Positions 16,840 to 26,411 are shown, numbered from the stretch's first letter. The stretch is 64,000 nt of DNA from Psychrobacillus glaciei (GCF_008973485.1 NZ_CP031223.1:1798001-1862000); one strand, 5' to 3'. Notes: a model not told the origin generated them from the letters alone. Numbers and translations are program-made.

Positions 16840-17793
16840 ATGATGAAAAAGTCAAAACAGTTTTGGCCATTTGTTATTGCGGCAGTATTAGTGTACGTAG
16901 TTGTTCAAGTTCTTATTTCAAATGGAATGATGAATCAATTTTATTCTAATACACTCATTTTAATTGCCATTAACATAATTTTAGCAGTCAGCCTACATTT
17001 GGTAATTGGTATCACAGGTCAATTTTCAATAGGGCATGCAGGATTTTTAGCTGTAGGAGCTTATTTATCTGCTATAGTCACGATGAAATTACATCTTCCT
17101 TTTATAGTAGCAATTCTAGTTGGTGGTATAGTTGCTGCATTAGCTGGATTAATTGTTGGTATTCCAAGTTTAAGATTAAAAGGGGATTATTTAGCAATAG
17201 CTACACTTGGTTTTGCAGAAATAATTCGTATAGTATTTTTGAACATTGATTATGTAGGTGGAGCTGCTGGAATGCAAGTAACCCATTTAACTACATGGAC
17301 TTATGCGTTTTTTTGTTTAGTAGTTACGATTATTGTAATAGTAAACTTTACAAATTCTCGTCATGGTATCGCAGCTATTTCAGTAAGAGAAAACGAAATT
17401 GCTTCAGATGCGATGGGTATAAACACAACGTATTATAAGGTAGTAGCTTTTGCACTAGGATCGTTCTTTGCAGGTGTAGCGGGGGCTTTATATGCACATA
17501 ACTTTTATATCATTCAACCAAGTCAATTCGGCTTTTTAAAGTCATTTGATATTTTAATTTTCGTAGTACTAGGTGGGCTAGGGAGTCTTTCAGGAGCAGT
17601 TCTTTCTGCAATTTTGCTGACAGTTGTTTCTACTTATCTTCAAGGATATCCGGAGACTCGAATGATTATATATAGTCTTGTGTTAATCTTAGTCATGTTA
17701 TATCGACCAAAAGGATTAATGGGTACTATGGAGATTACAGATTACTTCAAATTATGGAGAACGCCAAAAGGAGGCGGTCAACATGGCAAATAA
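16840..17793 (+). CDS. livM: Branched-chain amino acid ABC transporter permease LivM
   Basis: A 317-residue permease, partner of LivH. GITGQFSIGHAGFLAVGAYL and the C-terminal VVLGGLGSLSGAVLSAILL mark the family. ATG 16840 follows TAGGTGATA, 10 bases after the LivH stop; the last 11 bases overlap LivG. About ten hydrophobic segments; inner-membrane location. Confidence 0.9.
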   Translation: MMKKSKQFWPFVIAAVLVYVVVQVLISNGMMNQFYSNTLILIAINIILAVSLHLVIGITGQFSIGHAGFLAVGAYLSAIVTMKLHLPFIVAILVGGIVAALAGLIVGIPSLRLKGDYLAIATLGFAEIIRIVFLNIDYVGGAAGMQVTHLTTWTYAFFCLVVTIIVIVNFTNSRHGIAAISVRENEIASDAMGINTTYYKVVAFALGSFFAGVAGALYAHNFYIIQPSQFGFLKSFDILIFVVLGGLGSLSGAVLSAILLTVVSTYLQGYPETRMIIYSLVLILVMLYRPKGLMGTMEITDYFKLWRTPKGGGQHGK

Positions 17794-18577
17794 ACCTTTA
17801 TTAGAAGTGAAAAATGCAGGAATTCAATTTGGTGGATTAAAAGCTGTTCAAAATTTAAATATGGTATTAAATCAAGGTGAATTAGTTGGTTTAATCGGAC
17901 CAAATGGTGCAGGGAAGACTACAAGTTTTAATTTACTAACAGGCGTATATGAGCCGACAGAAGGGGACATCTTATTCGCTGGAGAACGTATAAACGGTTT
18001 AGCACCATATAAAGTCACTAGAAAAGGGATAAGTCGTACGTTTCAAAATATTCGACTATTTAATGATTTATCTGTGTTAGACAATGTAAAAGTTGCCTAT
18101 CATTCACTTGCGAAACACTCTATTTTAAGTTCCGTTTTACGGTTACCCTCACATTTTAAAGGTGAACAAGAGATGGAAGAAAAATCAATTGAGTTTCTAA
18201 AAATATTTAGCCTAGACAAATACAAAGATGAGCTTGCAAAAAATCTTCCTTATGGTCAGCAACGTAGATTAGAAATCGCTCGTGCTTTAGCTGCTGGACC
18301 TCAACTTCTTTTGCTGGATGAGCCAGCTGCTGGTATGAATCCACAGGAAACGAAAGATTTAATGGATTTAATAGCGTTTATACGAAATAAATTCGATCTA
18401 ACCATTTTACTTATCGAACATGATATGAATTTAGTTATGGGTGTTTGTGAAAGAATTTATGTATTAGATCATGGTCAACTTCTTGCTGAAGGATCACCAG
18501 AAGTGATCCGTAACCATCCTAAGGTTATTGAAGCGTATTTAGGGGAGGAAGTTCACGATGACGATGCTAAAAATTGA
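17783..18577 (+). CDS. livG: Branched-chain amino acid ABC transporter ATPase LivG
   Basis: A 264-residue ATPase. Walker A GPNGAGKTT, Q-loop in SRTFQNIRLF, signature YGQQRRLEIARAL (a LivG-type variant of LSGGQ), Walker B LLLLDEPAAGMNP and the switch His in LLIEHDMNLV are all intact. The gene overlaps livM by 11 bases with GGAGGCGG as its ribosome site, and overlaps livF by 20 bases. Confidence 0.92.
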   Translation: MANKPLLEVKNAGIQFGGLKAVQNLNMVLNQGELVGLIGPNGAGKTTSFNLLTGVYEPTEGDILFAGERINGLAPYKVTRKGISRTFQNIRLFNDLSVLDNVKVAYHSLAKHSILSSVLRLPSHFKGEQEMEEKSIEFLKIFSLDKYKDELAKNLPYGQQRRLEIARALAAGPQLLLLDEPAAGMNPQETKDLMDLIAFIRNKFDLTILLIEHDMNLVMGVCERIYVLDHGQLLAEGSPEVIRNHPKVIEAYLGEEVHDDDAKN

Positions 18578-19271
18578 AAATATAGATGTATTTTATGGTA
18601 ATATCCAAGCACTAAGAGATGTTTCTATTGAAGTTAATGAAGGAGAAATTGTGACTCTTATCGGTGCCAATGGAGCTGGAAAAAGTACATTACTAAAAAC
18701 AATTTCTGGACTTCTAAAGCCTAAAAAAGGAAAAATAGAATTTTTGAGTAATTCAATTGCCGGTAAACAAGCACAAATAATTGTAAAATCAGGTATCTCT
18801 CACGTTCCGGAAGGTCGTCGTGTATTTGCGAATTTAACGGTTGAAGAAAATTTAGAGTTAGGTGCCTTTTTGCGGAAAGACAAAGCGGGAATTAATTCCG
18901 ATATGCAAAAAGTTTACGAGATTTTCCCTAGATTATTAGAGCGAAAAAAACAACATTCTGGTACGCTTTCAGGTGGAGAACAACAAATGCTCGCTATGGG
19001 CCGAGCAATTATGGCAAAACCAAAACTTGTATTATTAGATGAACCCTCTATGGGTCTTGCGCCATTAATGGTTAAAACGATTTTCGAAGTGATAAAAGAT
19101 ATAAATCAAGATGGTACTACTGTTTTACTAGTAGAGCAGAATGCCAATATGGCATTGTCTGTTGCAAGTCGGGGCTATGTAATTGAAACAGGGCGAGTAG
19201 TACTTTCTGGTTCAGCAAATGATCTACAAACAAGTGAAGAAGTACGCCAAGCATATTTAGGTGGACATTAA
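18558..19271 (+). CDS. livF: Branched-chain amino acid ABC transporter ATPase LivF
   Basis: A 237-residue ATPase, last gene of the operon. Walker A GANGAGKST, HVPEGRRVF, signature LSGGEQQMLAMGRA, Walker B LVLLDEPSMGL and switch LLVEQNANMAL are present. ATG 18558 is 9 bases after GGGGAGG; an in-frame ATG at 18564 is further from it. A terminator follows at 19276. Confidence 0.92.
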   Translation: MTMLKIENIDVFYGNIQALRDVSIEVNEGEIVTLIGANGAGKSTLLKTISGLLKPKKGKIEFLSNSIAGKQAQIIVKSGISHVPEGRRVFANLTVEENLELGAFLRKDKAGINSDMQKVYEIFPRLLERKKQHSGTLSGGEQQMLAMGRAIMAKPKLVLLDEPSMGLAPLMVKTIFEVIKDINQDGTTVLLVEQNANMALSVASRGYVIETGRVVLSGSANDLQTSEEVRQAYLGGH

Positions 19272-19275
19272 AAAG

Positions 19276-19318
19276 GAAAGCTTTCATTAGGTTAATATAA
19301 CTTAATGAAAGTTTTTTT
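19276..19318 (+). terminator. Rho-independent terminator of liv operon
   Basis: AACTTTCATTAAG-type stem (CTTTCATTA / TAATGAAAG with an AT loop) followed by T7. Confidence 0.8.
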
Positions 19319-19379
19319 ATAGTTCTAATGATTTGTTTGATGGTATAATGTTATCATATGCGTTTTTTTTGGAGGAACT

Positions 19380-20924
19380 ATGATTAAAACTCTTAGATTT
19401 TGGATACTTACCCTTATTTCTTTTTCATTAATTGCAATATTAATAAGTTCATTTTTTTCAAGTTATATAGTAACAAAGAAAAGTTTAATAGAAAATTCTT
19501 TAAAGCAAAATGAAGTATACTCTTTAAAACTTGCACAGCTAACTCAAGAAGTTTTTGCGTCGATGCAAGCAAATTTAGAAGCAAGAAAACCGGATGTCAT
19601 TGAACATATTGATAACCCTGTGGAGCTTACCAAAATATTAGATCAGTTATTGATTAGTGGCAAAAACTTTAATTCACTTTCTGTTATAGGAAGTGATGCG
19701 GTGGCAATAGCTACTTCGCCGAACATAGGAATTGCTGGTAACAAAATAGAATCGCCTGGGGTACTTGAAGCACTAAGGAAAAAATCGAATATTATTTCTA
19801 GTCCATATAGAGCCGTCACTGGTAGACTACTAATTTTAGTTTCAACTCCGTTATTTGATGATAAAAATAAATACCTTGGAATGTTAAATGGCACTATTTA
19901 TTTGGAGGAAGAAAATTTCATTAAAGATATCTTAGCAAAACACTTTAGTGAAGATGGTTCCTATGTATTTGTAGTAGATAAAGAAGGAACTTTAATTTAT
20001 CATCCAGATATTAAAAGAATTGGTGAAAATGTTAGAGAAAATAAAGTTGTTCAAGATTTAATGAAAAAGCAATCTGGTGCAAAAGAAATTTTCAATACGC
20101 AAGGACAACATGTACTTGCAGGATTTTCTTTTATTGAAGCAAGTGATTGGGGTGTTGTTTCACAAACCCCTTACAAGAGTAGCTTAAATCCATTAAGTGG
20201 TATTATGCAAAAAATGTTTTTCTATACGATGCCTTTTGTTATAGTATTCTATCTTTTAGCATTCCTGCTATCAGAAAAACTAGCCGCACCATTAAAAAAC
20301 TTAGCTTTATATACAATGAATTCTAATGTAAATGACCAAAGCTATGAAAAACCGAAGATTTCAACTTGGTATTTCGAGGCTAAACAACTTTCAGAAACAA
20401 TCGAAAGTTATCGTAAAAAGCAAGAAGAAACTTTAGCAGACTTTAAACATCAATCTTTAACTGATTCTTTAACAGGTCTTAGAAATAGAAGATACTTGGA
20501 ACTATTGTTTGCAGATTTACTCGAACAAAATAAGTTATTCTCCATGATAATGATTGATATTGACCATTTCAAAAAAGTAAATGACGAGTTTGGTCATCAT
20601 GCTGGAGATGATGTATTGAAATTTTTGGCAAATCGAATGGTGTCTATCTCAATTGACAAAGGAATCTGTATTAGACTAGGTGGAGAAGAATTTCTAATTG
20701 TATTACCGGATGCACCCATACAAGAGGCATACTTAATGGCAGAAAAATTAAGAACAGATATAGAGATGAGTATGCCACCAATAAAGAGAAAAATAACTAT
20801 TTCTTCAGGTGTTGGTGAATATGATTTAAAGGAAGAAACTTTAAGTGACTTTATGCATCGAGTCGACGAAGCTTTATACGATGCAAAAGCACAAGGAAGA
20901 AATAAAACCGTTTTTTCTAAATAA
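19380..20924 (+). CDS. Membrane-bound diguanylate cyclase with Cache sensor
   Basis: A 514-residue enzyme that makes cyclic di-GMP from two GTP. Order: a transmembrane helix (about 8-30), an extracytoplasmic double-Cache-like sensor (about 35-275) with FVVDKEGTLIYHPD, a second transmembrane helix (about 280-302), a short linker helix and a GGDEF domain starting at DSLTGLRNRR. The active loop RLGGEEF is intact near residue 434, and IDIDHFKKVND supplies the metal-binding Asp. The RxxD inhibitory site usually five residues before GGEEF is absent. ATG 19380 follows GGAGGA. Monocistronic. Confidence 0.9.
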   Translation: MIKTLRFWILTLISFSLIAILISSFFSSYIVTKKSLIENSLKQNEVYSLKLAQLTQEVFASMQANLEARKPDVIEHIDNPVELTKILDQLLISGKNFNSLSVIGSDAVAIATSPNIGIAGNKIESPGVLEALRKKSNIISSPYRAVTGRLLILVSTPLFDDKNKYLGMLNGTIYLEEENFIKDILAKHFSEDGSYVFVVDKEGTLIYHPDIKRIGENVRENKVVQDLMKKQSGAKEIFNTQGQHVLAGFSFIEASDWGVVSQTPYKSSLNPLSGIMQKMFFYTMPFVIVFYLLAFLLSEKLAAPLKNLALYTMNSNVNDQSYEKPKISTWYFEAKQLSETIESYRKKQEETLADFKHQSLTDSLTGLRNRRYLELLFADLLEQNKLFSMIMIDIDHFKKVNDEFGHHAGDDVLKFLANRMVSISIDKGICIRLGGEEFLIVLPDAPIQEAYLMAEKLRTDIEMSMPPIKRKITISSGVGEYDLKEETLSDFMHRVDEALYDAKAQGRNKTVFSK

Positions 20925-20934
20925 ATGTATAAGA

Positions 20935-20967
20935 GTGGTTTTAGTTTAAAGCTAAAACCACTTTTTT
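20935..20967 (+). terminator. Rho-independent terminator
   Basis: GTGGTTTTAG / CTAAAACCAC stem then T6. Confidence 0.88.
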
Positions 20968-20977
20968 GAGAAGTTTA

Positions 20978-21010
20978 TTGACATTGAACTGAAAATGATT
21001 ATCATTGTTA
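20978..21010 (+). promoter_or_regulatory. Fur-box-covered promoter of the efe operon
   Basis: The -35 TTGACA (20978-20983) and TATCAT (21000-21005) are 16 bases apart. GAAAATGATTATCATTGTT (20991-21009) matches 16 of 19 positions of the classical Fur box and covers the -10, so iron-loaded Fur should block RNA polymerase here. Confidence 0.8.
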
Positions 21011-21041
21011 AAGAGATATATATATAGAAAGTGGGATACAA

Positions 21042-21893
21042 ATGAAAAAAACAACTATTATTACTTCATTAATTGCAACTGGTATTTTACTTACTGGTTG
21101 TGGGAACTCTTCAGAAAAGTCAGATGTAGTAGATAAATCGACCGTTAACACGGTTCAACTGGACAAAGAATTGGATAGTTATAAATCATTTGCCATTGAT
21201 CAAATAGATCAATTTGTTACTGAAACGGAGAAATTTGTAGAAGCTATTAAAGTTGGAGATATTGAAAAGGCGAAAGAAATTTATCCAAATGCACGTATGT
21301 TCTTTGAACGTTCAGAACCAATTGCTGAAAGTTTTGGAGATTTAGATCCACGTATTGATGCAAGACTTGCGGATTTAGAGGATGAAGGGAAAACGAAAAA
21401 AGAGTGGTCAGGTTATCATAAGATTGAATATGGACTATGGGTTGAAAACACGACAAAAGGATACGAAGAAGTCGCAGATCAATTATTAAAAGACGCAAAA
21501 GAACTTCGTGCACGTGTTGAAACAGTAGATGTTACACCTGATTTAATGATTACTGGTGCAGTTGATTTGTTAAATGAAGTTTCTACTTCTAAAATCACTG
21601 GTGAAGAAGAAATTTATTCCCATACAGATTTGTATGATTTTAAAGCGAATATTGAAGGTGCAGAAAAGATCTTCACGATATTAAAAGATCAAATCAATGG
21701 GAAAAATGCGGATTTAGTGAAAGAACTGGAACAAAAGTTTGCTAATATTAACAACCTTTTGGCGAAGTATGAAGATGGGAATGGTGGATATATTTCATAC
21801 GAAAAGCTGACAAAAGAAGATACAAAAGCGCTTTCTGAAGCGGTTAATCAATTGGGAGAACCTTTAAGTCAAATAGGAATTATTCTGGAGTGA
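21042..21893 (+). CDS. efeO: EfeO/EfeM-type imelysin lipoprotein of ferrous iron uptake
   Basis: A 283-residue lipoprotein: signal peptide with lipobox LTGC (Cys about 20) and a single M75/imelysin-like domain. The SGYHKIEYGLW segment carries the HxxE metal-binding motif. The N-terminal cupredoxin domain of E. coli EfeO is missing, which is the EfeM-like form found in Bacillus YwbM. It sits outside the membrane, binds iron and delivers it to the permease EfeU with help from the peroxidase EfeB. ATG 21042 follows AAAGTGGG; efeB begins 6 bases after its stop. Confidence 0.88.
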   Translation: MKKTTIITSLIATGILLTGCGNSSEKSDVVDKSTVNTVQLDKELDSYKSFAIDQIDQFVTETEKFVEAIKVGDIEKAKEIYPNARMFFERSEPIAESFGDLDPRIDARLADLEDEGKTKKEWSGYHKIEYGLWVENTTKGYEEVADQLLKDAKELRARVETVDVTPDLMITGAVDLLNEVSTSKITGEEEIYSHTDLYDFKANIEGAEKIFTILKDQINGKNADLVKELEQKFANINNLLAKYEDGNGGYISYEKLTKEDTKALSEAVNQLGEPLSQIGIILE

Positions 21894-21898
21894 TATAG

Positions 21899-23170
21899 AT
21901 GGACAAAAAGCAAACTGAATCATTTTCTAATAAGAAAATGAATCGAAGACAGATGCTTAAGTTAACCGGAGTAGGTGCTGCTGGGGTTTTGATTGGTGCA
22001 ACTGGATTTGGTTCTGTTGCTAGTTCGCTAGGCTATTCAGTTGTGGAAGATAATTTGTCGGTATTAAATAAAATTCCTTTTTACGGTAAGTATCAATCAG
22101 GTATTTATACGGAAGTTCAACAACATATTTACTTTGCATCTTTAAATGTTATTGCAACATCAAAAGAGGAGTTAAAAGAATTATTTAAAATGTGGACTCC
22201 AATGGCTGTAAAAATGATGAACGGGGAAGAAATTGGGGAGCCGACTACTAATTATTTCGTTCCTGCTAAAGATACTGGAGAAGCAGTTGGTCTTTCTGCC
22301 TCTAATTTAACGTTAACTTTTGGAGTAGGACCAACTTTGTTCGAGAAGTCAGAACTAGGTATAAAAAATCTTAAGCCAACAGATTTAGTACAATTACCGC
22401 ATTTTCCAAAAGACCAGTTGGATGAAAACTTTTCAGCTGGCGATATATGTATTCAAGCTTGTGCAGAAGATCCACAAGTTGCGTTTCATGCTGTTCGAAA
22501 TCTTGTTCGTGCTGCTTCAGGAAAAGTAACGTTAAAATGGACTCAAGCAGGCTTTAATTCATTTCCACAAGGAAATAAAAAAAATACTCCTAGAAATTTA
22601 TTTGCTTTTAAGGATGGCACTGGAAATCCAGATGTGAAAAATATAAAAGAGATGAATGAAGTTGTTTGGGTTCAACCAAATGATTCTGTTTCATGGATGA
22701 CTGGTGGAACCTATTTAGTAGCAAGAAAAGTTCAGACACATTTAGAAACTTGGGATCGAACAGCCTTAGGGGATCAGGAAGCAACTTTTGGGCGTCATCG
22801 AGATAGCGGTGCCCCGCTTGGGAAAAAAGATGAACATGAAGATATGGAGCTTTCTCGAAGTGATTCGAACGGTAGGCCAGTTGTCCCAATCACTTCTCAT
22901 GTGCATTTAGCTAAACAAGTAAAGGATCGTTTGTTAAGAAGATCGTTTTCTTATACAAGTGGATTAGATCCGAAGACAGGTATATTTGATGCAGGGCTTC
23001 TATTTATTTCCTTCCAAAAAGATCCAAAGCAATTTATTAACATACAAAATAGTTTAGGTCGTGTAGATAAATTAAATGAATATATTACCCATCGAGGCAG
23101 TGCAATTTTCGCTTGTTTCCCTGGTATTCAAAAAGGGAGTTTTATAGGTGAATCACTTTTTAAAGCATAA
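21899..23170 (+). CDS. efeB: Dyp-type heme peroxidase EfeB, Tat-exported
   Basis: A 423-residue heme enzyme. The N-terminus has a twin-arginine signal NRRQMLKLTG followed by a hydrophobic Ala/Gly stretch, so it is exported folded. The Dyp family GXXDG motif is seen as FKDGTGNPD with its catalytic Asp, and TYLVARKVQTHLETWDR and the heme-ligand His region SHVHLA follow. EfeB oxidises ferrous iron or releases iron from heme for EfeU. Second gene of the operon; its 3' end overlaps efeU by 23 bases. Confidence 0.92.
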   Translation: MDKKQTESFSNKKMNRRQMLKLTGVGAAGVLIGATGFGSVASSLGYSVVEDNLSVLNKIPFYGKYQSGIYTEVQQHIYFASLNVIATSKEELKELFKMWTPMAVKMMNGEEIGEPTTNYFVPAKDTGEAVGLSASNLTLTFGVGPTLFEKSELGIKNLKPTDLVQLPHFPKDQLDENFSAGDICIQACAEDPQVAFHAVRNLVRAASGKVTLKWTQAGFNSFPQGNKKNTPRNLFAFKDGTGNPDVKNIKEMNEVVWVQPNDSVSWMTGGTYLVARKVQTHLETWDRTALGDQEATFGRHRDSGAPLGKKDEHEDMELSRSDSNGRPVVPITSHVHLAKQVKDRLLRRSFSYTSGLDPKTGIFDAGLLFISFQKDPKQFINIQNSLGRVDKLNEYITHRGSAIFACFPGIQKGSFIGESLFKA

Positions 23171-24866
23171 AATATCTATTGTATTATGTGTAGTTTGCAT
23201 ATTATTTGTTGTGCGTTCAGTGCCTGCTCAAGCTACTACTACAGTTGGTGAATTGTATATTACGATTAGTGATGCCATTATGGAATCTAAAAATGAAGAT
23301 ATTACAAAGGCTAAAGACGCACTTAAATCGTTTGAGAAACAATGGAAAGAAATGAATGTCCCGGATAGCGAAGCAGTTAAACAAATTAATGATGCTTATA
23401 CTCGTGCATTTAAATCTAAAAATGCAGATGAGCGTTTAGCAAATTTACAACAACTTGCAAAAGGTTTAGCTGCACTTGAAAAAGAACAAAATCCAGTAGA
23501 CGAAAAAATGGAACGAACAAATTTTGGTACAAAAATTCAACCAGCAATTGATAAAATGAATGACATTATTGTTACTAATGATAAAGATGCTATTTTACTA
23601 GGATACTCCAAGTTTTTAGCTTCTTGGAAAAAAAATGAACGCCCAGTTAGAGAGTTGGATATTGCAAGTTACGGAAAAATAGAAACTCAAGTAGCTTTTA
23701 TGCGAATTACGTTAGCAGAAGACAAATTGGATGTAAACCAACTTCAAGGACAGTTTAATGCATTAATTAAAGCAATAAATGACTTTGTTGCTAATAAAGA
23801 AGTGAAGGGTACTATCGGAAATTATTCTTTAGGTACCCTAATTGGTTTACTGAAAGAAAGTAAGTATCAAATTAACGAAGGATCTTTTGATGAAGCTGCA
23901 AATGAATTAGTGAAGTTTATTGAAATTTGGCCAAACGTTGAAGGAGATATACGGACAAAAAATGCAGGCCTTTATACGAAAATAGAAAGTAATATTCCTC
24001 TTCTCGTAAGTGATCTTTCAAAAGATTCAGTTGATAAACAGAAAGTAACTAATTCAATTAATTCATTTATTCAAGAGATTGAACTAATGCAAACTACTTC
24101 AGACTATACTTATTGGGATTCTGCCTTAATATTACTTCGTGAAGGTTTGGAAGCATTACTCATCATTATCGCATTGCTTGCTTTCTTAAAAAAGGCAAAC
24201 CAAGGCAATCAGAAGAAGTGGATTTATTTAGGGGCATTTGCAGGTTTGGTTGTGAGCGCAATTGCTGCTATTATTCTTTCAAGTATTCTACAATCGGTTT
24301 CTGCGGGAACGAGTCGGGAATTGATGGAAGGATATGTCGGGTTAGGTGCTGCAGTCCTAATGATAGGAGTTGGGGTTTGGTTACATAATAAATCTAGTAT
24401 TACCGCGTGGAATAAATATATACAAACCCAAATGAATCATGCTATCTCTACCAGTAGTATTTTATCGATGGCATTTGTCAGTTTTCTATCTGTATTTAGA
24501 GAAGGGGCAGAAACAATTATTTTTTATGCAGGTATTGCTCCAAAAATGTCTACGCTTGAGTTAAGTATTGGTATCCTAATTGCTTTGGTTATTCTAGTTG
24601 TTTTTGCGGTTGTTTTAATGAAAGTAAGCGGAAAGATACCGATTCATAGATTCTTTATCGTAGCGACTATACTTATTTATATTTTGGCATTTAAAATTAT
24701 AGGAGTTAGCGTTCATACTTTACAACTAAGAAGTGTAATTCCAATGACAACCGTGGATCATTTATCCGTCATTAGTTCCATTGGCTTTTATCCAACATGG
24801 GAAACGGTTATCCCACAAATTTTATTAATTGGTGTTGTTGTTTGGAACTTTCTTCGTAAGAAATAA
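23148..24866 (+). CDS. efeU: FTR1-family iron permease EfeU with extracellular N-domain
   Basis: A 572-residue protein. A signal peptide (residues 1-27) leads an extracytoplasmic helical domain of about 300 residues, then a seven-segment FTR1 permease with two REGxE motifs, REGLEALL and REGAETI, that carry the iron-conducting glutamates. The start is a GTG at 23148 inside efeB with AAAGGGAG upstream. The long N-domain is typical of Firmicute YwbL/EfeU and absent from E. coli EfeU. Last gene of the Fur-controlled operon; a terminator follows. Confidence 0.9.
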   Translation: MNHFLKHKISIVLCVVCILFVVRSVPAQATTTVGELYITISDAIMESKNEDITKAKDALKSFEKQWKEMNVPDSEAVKQINDAYTRAFKSKNADERLANLQQLAKGLAALEKEQNPVDEKMERTNFGTKIQPAIDKMNDIIVTNDKDAILLGYSKFLASWKKNERPVRELDIASYGKIETQVAFMRITLAEDKLDVNQLQGQFNALIKAINDFVANKEVKGTIGNYSLGTLIGLLKESKYQINEGSFDEAANELVKFIEIWPNVEGDIRTKNAGLYTKIESNIPLLVSDLSKDSVDKQKVTNSINSFIQEIELMQTTSDYTYWDSALILLREGLEALLIIIALLAFLKKANQGNQKKWIYLGAFAGLVVSAIAAIILSSILQSVSAGTSRELMEGYVGLGAAVLMIGVGVWLHNKSSITAWNKYIQTQMNHAISTSSILSMAFVSFLSVFREGAETIIFYAGIAPKMSTLELSIGILIALVILVVFAVVLMKVSGKIPIHRFFIVATILIYILAFKIIGVSVHTLQLRSVIPMTTVDHLSVISSIGFYPTWETVIPQILLIGVVVWNFLRKK

Positions 24867-24868
24867 AA

Positions 24869-24913
24869 GAAAGAAGTTTTTCTCGCTAACAAACGCGGAA
24901 AAACTTCTTTTTT
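24869..24913 (+). terminator. Rho-independent terminator of efe operon
   Basis: AAGAAGTTTTTC / GAAAAACTTCTT stem with T7; likely also serves the convergent minus-strand gene. Confidence 0.85.
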
Positions 24914-25283
24914 ACTTGTTTTTTTTCACGAGAAACAGGATACCTTCTATAATAAGACCGATAACTAATCCAAATGAGGTAAATATAAACAAGGATAGAA
25001 TTCCAACTAAGTCCCCCCATTCTTCCTTCCCGGAAATAAAGGAGCGGAAAAGTTCGATAAAACCGATTAGTAAACCAGTTGTAAAAATATAATACGCTAT
25101 TTTCAGTTTATAAAATAACAGAGCACCTGTAAGAGTTCCTACTAAAACAGATATGACTGCAAATGCAATGAAATTTCTGATCACTAAATCTTGGCCTATC
25201 ACATATTTAACACCAAAAATTAGTAAAAATAATGATATGATAATAGTGATTCCAGCAATTTTTCCATAATTCTTTAACAACAT
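24912..25283 (-). CDS. Small four-helix membrane protein, function unknown
   Basis: A 123-residue protein with four hydrophobic helices and short basic tails, no catalytic motif and no family I can name. It is convergent with efeU and divergent from the OsmC gene. Start at 25283 has a weak ribosome site (GTAGGCG). Probably a conserved Bacillales membrane protein. Confidence 0.6.
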   Translation of the reverse strand: MLLKNYGKIAGITIIISLFLLIFGVKYVIGQDLVIRNFIAFAVISVLVGTLTGALLFYKLKIAYYIFTTGLLIGFIELFRSFISGKEEWGDLVGILSLFIFTSFGLVIGLIIEGILFLVKKNK

Positions 25284-25362
25284 TATCGCCTACTTTCCTA
25301 TATCTATCATACTGGAAATTATGCGATATTCCAATAAAGTGAACATTAAAGGGGATGAAATC

Positions 25363-25812
25363 ATGGCAGAGCATTTTTTTCAATTAAAAGCAAACTGGCC
25401 AGGTGATCGAAATGATATAGGGGAAATTCAAATGAAAAATTTGCAAACGCAAATATCAATTCCTCCAGAAATGGACGGTCCAGGTATAGGTACGAATCCG
25501 GATGAAATGCTTCTAGGTGCTGCGGCTACTTGTTATATTATTACTCTTGCGGCAGTGATGGAAAGAAGTAATATTTCCAAAGAATCCTTATCTATGGATT
25601 CTACTGCAATTGTGGATGTAACAAATGGAGTATTTACTTATAAAAAAATTGTTCATCGACCTACTATCGTATTAAGAAATGAAAAAGACATGGCAACAAT
25701 GGAAAAAGTCGCTATAAAAGCAGAGCAGACATGTATGATTAGTAAAGCTCTAAGAGGTAATGTAGTGATTGCGCTTGAACCAACTATATTGTTAGCAAAT
25801 GATATGTGTTGA
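25363..25812 (+). CDS. OsmC-family peroxiredoxin-like protein
   Basis: A 149-residue cytosolic protein of the OsmC/Ohr fold. The two redox cysteines are visible: one in LLGAAATCYIITL and one in EQTCMISKAL. OsmC proteins reduce organic hydroperoxides, though the SACOL1771-like branch this resembles is less well studied. ATG 25363 follows AAAGGGG; the in-frame ATG at 25321 lacks a site. Monocistronic. Confidence 0.82.
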   Translation: MAEHFFQLKANWPGDRNDIGEIQMKNLQTQISIPPEMDGPGIGTNPDEMLLGAAATCYIITLAAVMERSNISKESLSMDSTAIVDVTNGVFTYKKIVHRPTIVLRNEKDMATMEKVAIKAEQTCMISKALRGNVVIALEPTILLANDMC

Positions 25813-25885
25813 TTAACTAAAAATATCCAGTTATTCACTAGGTAATTTAGTGAAAAAAACTAGTAACTCGGTATGTAGTCGCTTT

Positions 25886-26016
25886 TGGATTACTTTGGAC
25901 TGAACGATTACTGCACCATTACCTAGATTTCTGAATGCGGAGGGATGCGACTTTATTGTATCACTCCGCATTTTTTTTGGTAATCGTGTGGTATTCATTC
26001 GTCCATCGCTCTTCTC
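25886..26016 (-). repeat. Dispersed structured intergenic repeat, copy B1 (reverse)
   Basis: On the minus strand it reads GCGATGGACGAATGAATACC, CACGATTACC, an A-run, a hairpin TGCGGAG...CTCCGCA, then GGTAATGGTGCAGTAAT and CAGTCCAAAGTAATCC. These match the left and right blocks of copy A with a different hairpin between them. The rest of 25813-26574 holds two copies of the repeat and no gene. Confidence 0.6.
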
Positions 26017-26236
26017 AGGCACAAATAAACCAATTGCCAAAGCTTTTGGGAATGAAAGAATATCCACTTTCTAATTCATAGAATAAGTAGCCAAAAATGC
26101 AATTTTGGTTGCTCAGCCATTCTCTAAAGTTTTTTCGTTTTTTCAGATTAGAAAGAAAGTATCTCTTTTTACTCAGCATCTCCATATGACTAGTAATTCT
26201 TAGCAGAAATTAGCAGGGAACGAATTGTAAAAAAGT

Positions 26237-26411
26237 GTAGAGTTCCCGAAATTGCATCTTCGGGAACTTGCAACCTTCGTAGATCGGCTGCTATTCTCTC
26301 ATTCTCCAAAAAAGTATTTTTCTCTTTAGCGTTTTAGGAAAGCGACAGACAAATATCCACCCATGCCTATTCTGCGGTAATGATGTAGTGATCATTTCGT
26401 CCTGAGATAAC
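26237..26411 (+). repeat. Dispersed structured intergenic repeat, copy B2
   Basis: Hairpin 1 is GTTCCCGAA ATTGCATC TTCGGGAAC (26242-26267), followed about 80 bases later by GCGACAGACAAATATCCACC and directly by CGGTAATGATGTAGTGATC...CGTCC. The central second hairpin of copies A and D is missing, so the left and right blocks are fused. Confidence 0.65.

Noticed and set aside
25831-26067. 78-codon minus-strand frame
   Set aside because: It lies inside repeat copy B1 and has no ribosome site or recognisable domain.
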